Assembly (NCBI GenBank): GCA_019634625.1
Contig: JAHCBA010000019.1
Location: forward strand, 1 to 64,000
Origin: Verrucomicrobiia bacterium
GTDB taxonomy: Bacteria > Verrucomicrobiota > Verrucomicrobiia > Limisphaerales > CAIMTB01
Length of the DNA stretch: 64,000 nucleotides
Reading direction: 5' to 3'
This document shows positions 61,892 through 64,000 of this stretch, one piece after another. The position numbers and the translations under genes were made by a program. The notes beneath the pieces were generated by a model, which saw only the letters and a program-made list of their open reading frames with translations, made no database searches and was not told the origin of the DNA. The first letter of the stretch is position 1; every line of letters begins with the position of its first letter.

Positions 61892-61909
61892 CTCGAGGGC
61901 CCCCCTCCT

Positions 61910-63631
61910 CTACTCCGCCGCCGGCTCCGCAATCAGGTCGTAGTCCGTGTGCCCGATTACCCGCACCGTGACAAACTCCCCCACCGGCGCCGGCCGCGTC
62001 AGGTACACCCGGCCGTCGATGTCCGGCGCGTCCGCCTCACCCCGCCCCACCCAGTAGCTCCGGCGCTTCCCCGGCAACCCCTCCGTCCCCGCCTCCCGCA
62101 TCAACCCGTGCTCCCACGATTGCACCCGCGCCGCCGCCAGTGCCTCTGCCGTTGCCTTCCCCTCCACCAGCACCCGCATCTCCCGTCCCACAAACGACGC
62201 CGCAATCTCACGCGCCACCGCATGCTGCTCCGCCATCGCCCGCTCCCGGCGCCGCTGCCGGGTCCGTATTGGAACCTGGCCCGCCATACGGCCCGCCACC
62301 GTCCCGTCCTCCTTCGAATACGCAAACACCCCCATCCGCTCGAACCGCGCCTCCCGCAGGAACCCCAGCAGCGCCTCGAAATGCGCCGCCGTCTCCCCCG
62401 GAAATCCCACGATGAACGTCGTCCGCAACGCCACCCCCGGAATCCCCGCCCGCAATCGCCCGATCAAATCCCGGATGTACCCGCCGTCCGTCTCCCGCCG
62501 CATCCGCGCCAGCATGTCGTCATGGATGTGCTGCAACGGCATGTCCACATACCGTGCCACCTTCCGGCACCCCGCCATCGTCGCAATCAACCCGTCCGTC
62601 CAGTGGGCCGGATGGGTGTACAACAACCGGATCCAGAAATCCCCGGACAACCCGTCCAGCGCTTCCAGCAGGCTCCCCAACGTCGTCGCGTCCCCCCCCA
62701 TTGCCCGCGTCGCCTCCGCAAATCGGTCCGGCGACGAAATCGTCCTCCGATGGCCCGGCCGCAAGTCCATCCCGTAATACGTCGAGTCCTGCGAAATCAG
62801 GTTCAGCTCCCGCACCCCCTCGCCCACCAACCGCCGCGCCTCCTCCACAATGTCCGCCTGCGCCCGGCTCCGATGGCTCCCGCGCATCCTCGGAATAATG
62901 CAGAAACTGCACGGGTGATTGCAGCCCTCCGCGATCTTCACATACGCGAAATGCCGCGGCGTCAGCCGGAACCGCGGCGAATCCCAGCGCGGGAGGTACT
63001 TCGGACGCCGGTTCGCTTCCACCGCCAGCCCCTCCCCTGCCCCAGCCCCAGGTCTTGCCTCCGTCCCCCGCCCAGCCCCAACGCCGCCCGCCGCCCCACC
63101 CTTGCCCGGGTCCGCCTCCAAAGCCGCCAACCGCGCCTTCACCGCCCCCTTCCGCCCCACACCGCCGTCCGCCTTCCCTTTCCTCACTCCCGCCCCCGCC
63201 TGTTCCAGCCCCGCACGCCGCGCCACCGCCTCCCCGACGATCCGCCCCACCTCCTCCACCTGGTCGATCCCCATGAAGGCATCCACCTCCGGCAGCAACG
63301 ACGGCAGTTCGTCCCGGAACCGCTGCGTCAGGCAACCCGACACAATCACCGCCTGCCCCGGCCGGTGTCCCGCCCGGAACTCCGCCGATTCGAGGATCGT
63401 ATCCACGCTCTCCTCCTGCGCCGCATCGATGAAGGAACACGTGTTGACGATCAACGCATCCGCCTCGCCCGGATCATTCACCACCTCCATCCCATCCCGC
63501 AGCAGCGAACCGACCATGATCTCCGCATCCACCAGATTCTTGGCGCAGCCCAGCGAGACCATCCCCACCCGGACCGGGCGGGAACCCTTCAAGCCCGGCT
63601 CAGCCCCGGGCGGAGCACTCGATCGTCGCAT
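61910..63631 (-). CDS. rimO: Ribosomal protein S12 methylthiotransferase with low-complexity insert
   Basis: 573 residues from ATG 63631, longer than usual RimO (about 440). N-terminal MTTase domain with three cluster cysteines (VSLGCAKN, VNTCSFIDAAQEES, VSGCLTQR), radical SAM motif EGCNHPCSFCIIPRMRG, LISQDSTYYG, and a C-terminal TRAM domain (DIDGRVYLTRPAPVGEFV). It methylthiolates the conserved Asp of ribosomal protein S12. Between the first two domains is an insert of about 65 residues rich in Gly, Ala, Arg and Lys (about residues 138-205; nucleotides about 63010-63220). All catalytic motifs are intact. First gene of the rimO-GNAT-ABC unit. Confidence 0.93.
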   Translation of the reverse strand: MRRSSAPPGAEPGLKGSRPVRVGMVSLGCAKNLVDAEIMVGSLLRDGMEVVNDPGEADALIVNTCSFIDAAQEESVDTILESAEFRAGHRPGQAVIVSGCLTQRFRDELPSLLPEVDAFMGIDQVEEVGRIVGEAVARRAGLEQAGAGVRKGKADGGVGRKGAVKARLAALEADPGKGGAAGGVGAGRGTEARPGAGAGEGLAVEANRRPKYLPRWDSPRFRLTPRHFAYVKIAEGCNHPCSFCIIPRMRGSHRSRAQADIVEEARRLVGEGVRELNLISQDSTYYGMDLRPGHRRTISSPDRFAEATRAMGGDATTLGSLLEALDGLSGDFWIRLLYTHPAHWTDGLIATMAGCRKVARYVDMPLQHIHDDMLARMRRETDGGYIRDLIGRLRAGIPGVALRTTFIVGFPGETAAHFEALLGFLREARFERMGVFAYSKEDGTVAGRMAGQVPIRTRQRRRERAMAEQHAVAREIAASFVGREMRVLVEGKATAEALAAARVQSWEHGLMREAGTEGLPGKRRSYWVGRGEADAPDIDGRVYLTRPAPVGEFVTVRVIGHTDYDLIAEPAAE

Positions 63632-64000
63632 CACAGACCTCCAGCCTATCCGGCCCCCCAACCCAACCCAAGCCCGGAACCACAGCAATGGGGTCAAATC
63701 TGTATTGTCTGACAATCTGATGTCCTGAGCCTCGCGCCCCGGAGTACCGAGCTGGCTGCTGTGTCATCTCCTCGGGATCGCTTCAACCCTTTGAACGCAC
63801 CCATTTCGACCGCAGGTGGTCCCTTTTGATGTGACCGGTGACAGAAGAAGCCGGCGCCTGGAAGGCCCGCTACGCCTTGACGCTCCTGCAGTCGGAGGGC
63901 GAACCGACCCTCGCCTGGACGGGCAGGAACCCCCGGCCGTTTCCCCTGGTCCGTTGCCACCCAGGACCGGTTCGGCGCCGACAAGGGCTTCTCATCATCC
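63632..64000. other. Right-edge region, possible mobile-element remnant
   Basis: No convincing complete gene. The minus strand encodes a short peptide ending GHIKRDHLRSKWVRSKG (stop near 63793) without a start nearby, and a GTG-initiated frame (63840 onward, plus) runs off the edge with no recognised motif. The phrase GGTCCCTTTTGATGTGACCG resembles sequences seen at insertion-sequence margins, but I cannot name an element. Confidence 0.35.
63693..63713 (-). repeat. Reverse 21-bp GTCAGGC/TTGAC-like element
   Basis: GTCAAATCTGTATTGTCTGA followed by C; exactly 21 bp with GTCA/TGAC ends. Reverse complement begins GTCAGACAATA and ends GATTTGAC. It lies 61 bp upstream of rimO. Confidence 0.55.

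Overview
This is a gene-dense, high-GC bacterial chromosome segment, most likely from the Verrucomicrobiota (PVC superphylum, Pedosphaera/Limisphaera-like). The assignment is inferred from content: a GDSL hydrolase fused to a PVC-type membrane-bound dehydrogenase, an ECF sigma factor overlapping a Ser/Thr kinase-WD40 gene, Tat-signal sugar isomerase-like proteins, futalosine menaquinone synthesis (mqnC), a REP-associated tyrosine transposase and several families of short dispersed repeats. A planctomycete cannot be excluded. The + strand is strongly C-rich almost throughout whichever strand is coding: + strand genes end codons in C and - strand genes in G. This suggests replication-strand bias, and blocks that break the rule stand out.

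Layout. 1-6.2 kb (-): edge fragment, SWIM/SNF2 helicase, CBM48 protein, acetoacetate-decarboxylase-like protein and an alpha/beta hydrolase. 6.7-16 kb: HupE; a Kelch-PQQ double propeller (-); a tight + operon of an APH-type kinase, an enolase homologue with altered active site, a UlaG-like metallo-beta-lactamase and a membrane-anchored hydrolase; then an S9 peptidase (-). 16-32 kb: isochorismatase-like hydrolase, TIM-barrel/glucose-sorbosone dehydrogenase fusion, methyltransferase, two transglutaminase-like proteins, Hyi-like isomerase, RAYT transposase, tRNA-Lys, xylose isomerase, nitrilase-family protein, citrate synthase, PVC dehydrogenase and Hsp15. 32.3-36.8 kb: AT-richer tract, compositionally mosaic kinase-WD40 gene and sigma factor. 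37-40.5 kb: mqnC, HPr, secreted protease. 40.6-46.9 kb (-): pstSCAB with very large periplasmic insertions in PstC and PstA, followed by an ArsR-type regulator and no phoU. 47.5-58.3 kb (-): PspA, Vps4/Ycf46-like AAA+, YqiJ-like OB-fold membrane protein, YqiK-like flotillin and a 1750-residue coiled-coil AAA+ protein. 58.8-63.6 kb (-): rimO, GNAT acetyltransferase and an ABC transporter.

The most notable points are the five-gene PspA/AAA+/flotillin/giant-ATPase operon, which looks like a bacterial membrane-remodelling machine with ESCRT-III/Vps4-like logic; a family of 21-bp elements (consensus GTCAGGC, five variable bases, ATTGTTGAC) clustered in AT-rich intergenic DNA, facing inward, next to both an intact RAYT and a RAYT remnant; a 157-bp non-coding element with inverted termini (three full-length copies and one fragment); and heptanucleotide tandem repeats, two of which have entered coding sequence.
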